Part shown: piece after piece, positions 5,236 through 6,026 of the stretch | Numbering within the stretch: position 1 is the stretch's first letter | Layout: every line of letters begins with the position of its first letter | Assembly (NCBI GenBank): GCA_902464175.1 | Contig: CABQHZ010000100.1 | Coordinates: 1-6,026 of the forward strand | Source of the DNA: an uncultured Collinsella sp. | Lineage (GTDB): Bacteria; Actinomycetota; Coriobacteriia; Coriobacteriales; Coriobacteriaceae | Direction of reading: 5' to 3' | Length of the DNA: 6,026 nucleotides | The notes under the pieces: generated by a model | Told to the model about the DNA's origin: nothing | The model's input: only the letters and a program-made list of their open reading frames with translations | Databases searched by the model: none | Position numbers and translations under genes: made by a program

Positions 5236-6026
5236 ATGGAGAAAACCGCAGAGCAGCTGCGCCGCGAGCACATTGCCCTTGAGGGCGACACCCATGGCAA
5301 GAACAAATGGGCGATTCTGTTTACCGTGCTCATCATGACGTTTATGTCGTGTCTGGATTCGACCGTCGTGACCGTGGCGTTGCCCGTGATGCAAAAGGAG
5401 CTGGGCGTGGGCCTCGAACGCATTCAGCTGGTGAGCTCGGTGTACCTGCTTGCGACATGCGTGGCTATGCTGCCGTTTGGCTGCTTGGGCGACGTGCGCG
5501 GCAAGGTGGGCGTATTCCAGCTGGGCGTCATCGTTTTTACGGCCGGCTCGCTGCTTTGCGGCCTTTCGAGTTCGCTCGAAGTTCTTATTCTGGCACGCAT
5601 TGTGCAGGGCGTCGGCTGCGCGGCGGCCATGGCTAACAACATGGGTATCATCACCGAGTCGTTTCCGGCGCGCGAGCGCGGTCGTGCCATGGGTATTCTC
5701 GCGACCTTCGTGGCCCTCGGCATGATGTGTGGCCCCGTGCTGGGCGGCATGCTGGTGGCAAGCTTTCCCTGGGAGAGCATCTTCCTCATCAACCTGCCCA
5801 TTGGCGTCATCTCGTTTATCGTGGGGCTCTATACGCTGCCGCATGTTAAGCCGGAGGCTGGCGAGCGTCCCATGTCCCTGATCGAGGCTGCTCGTCGCTG
5901 CTTTGCAAATTCGGCCTTCACCATCAACCTCGCCTGCATGCTCATCGTGTTCGTTGGTATTGGCGCATCAGAGTTTATCCTGCCGTTCTATTTTCAGGAC
6001 GCCCACGGCTTTGGTTCCGACATCTC
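5236..6026 (+). CDS. MFS transporter, DHA2 (EmrB/QacA) type, N-terminal part
   Basis: The frame is open from ATG at 5236 to the right edge, giving 263 residues of a protein that normally has about 450-500 with 14 membrane segments. It is probably a proton-driven exporter of drugs or other small molecules. After a polar cytoplasmic N-terminus (1-24), helices are visible at about 25-44, 67-84, 92-111, 113-139, 151-173, 181-200 and 228-250. DHA2 signatures are LDSTVVTVALP (40-50, motif D1), GCLGDVRGK (82-90, motif A) and GPVLGGML (166-173, motif C, typical of drug/H+ antiporters). The start at 5236 is preferred because GAAAGG (5224-5229) is then 6 bases away; an in-frame ATG at 5230 touches the site. 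A terminator stands just upstream and no promoter fits in the gap, so expression may depend on read-through. Substrate is unknown. Confidence 0.92.
   Translation, partial: MEKTAEQLRREHIALEGDTHGKNKWAILFTVLIMTFMSCLDSTVVTVALPVMQKELGVGLERIQLVSSVYLLATCVAMLPFGCLGDVRGKVGVFQLGVIVFTAGSLLCGLSSSLEVLILARIVQGVGCAAAMANNMGIITESFPARERGRAMGILATFVALGMMCGPVLGGMLVASFPWESIFLINLPIGVISFIVGLYTLPHVKPEAGERPMSLIEAARRCFANSAFTINLACMLIVFVGIGASEFILPFYFQDAHGFGSDI

Noticed and set aside
3685..5844. A 719-codon open frame on the minus strand, antisense to metY and the MFS gene
   Set aside because: It mirrors two clearly recognisable plus-strand genes. Its translation is low-complexity (rich in His, Ala, Gly, Arg), matches no family I know, and spans a strong terminator. 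Long antisense frames are common in GC-rich coding DNA.

Overview
The window looks like chromosomal housekeeping DNA from a moderately high-GC, Gram-positive anaerobe. A gut Coriobacteriia member such as Collinsella is my best guess. It rests on GC-rich codon use, frequent TTG/GTG starts with strong Shine-Dalgarno sites, a class A RNase P RNA, a short four-domain S1 and unusually cysteine-rich proteins. This is inference from style and recalled family patterns; no search was run.

Layout, left to right. Positions 1-32 (minus) are the first codons of a HAD-type phosphatase that leaves the window. A roughly 315-base divergent spacer leads to rpsA (348-1514, plus), a four-domain ribosomal protein S1 with a TTG start. 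Its Shine-Dalgarno sequence can be sealed in a GC-rich hairpin. A strong intrinsic terminator follows, then about 230 bases with no gene but two hairpins. An extended -10 promoter drives rnpB (1837-2198), the RNase P RNA. Downstream lies a large imperfect inverted repeat (2214-2317) that I cannot assign. Next come a YigZ/IMPACT-family gene (2428-3063, plus) and its terminator. Converging on it is a C_GCAxxG_C_C-family cysteine-rich protein (3131-3577, minus).

The spacer 3578-3810 separates that protein from a divergent O-acetylhomoserine sulfhydrylase-type PLP enzyme, metY (3811-5094, plus). The spacer holds a perfect 10-base inverted repeat and a good -35/-10 pair for metY. A strong terminator follows metY. 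Only 26 bases later begins a DHA2-type (14-TM class) MFS drug/solute exporter (5236 to the right edge, incomplete).

The genes do not form one operon. rpsA, rnpB and yigZ are stand-alone units of translation and RNA processing or unknown housekeeping. The metY/C_GCAxxG_C_C pair shares a divergent control region and may be co-regulated in sulfur or redox physiology. I saw no mobile-element genes, CRISPR array, tRNA or obvious new multi-gene system. The most interesting items are regulatory: the rpsA leader switch, the inverted repeat after rnpB, the metY operator-like palindrome, and the terminator set directly in front of the exporter gene.
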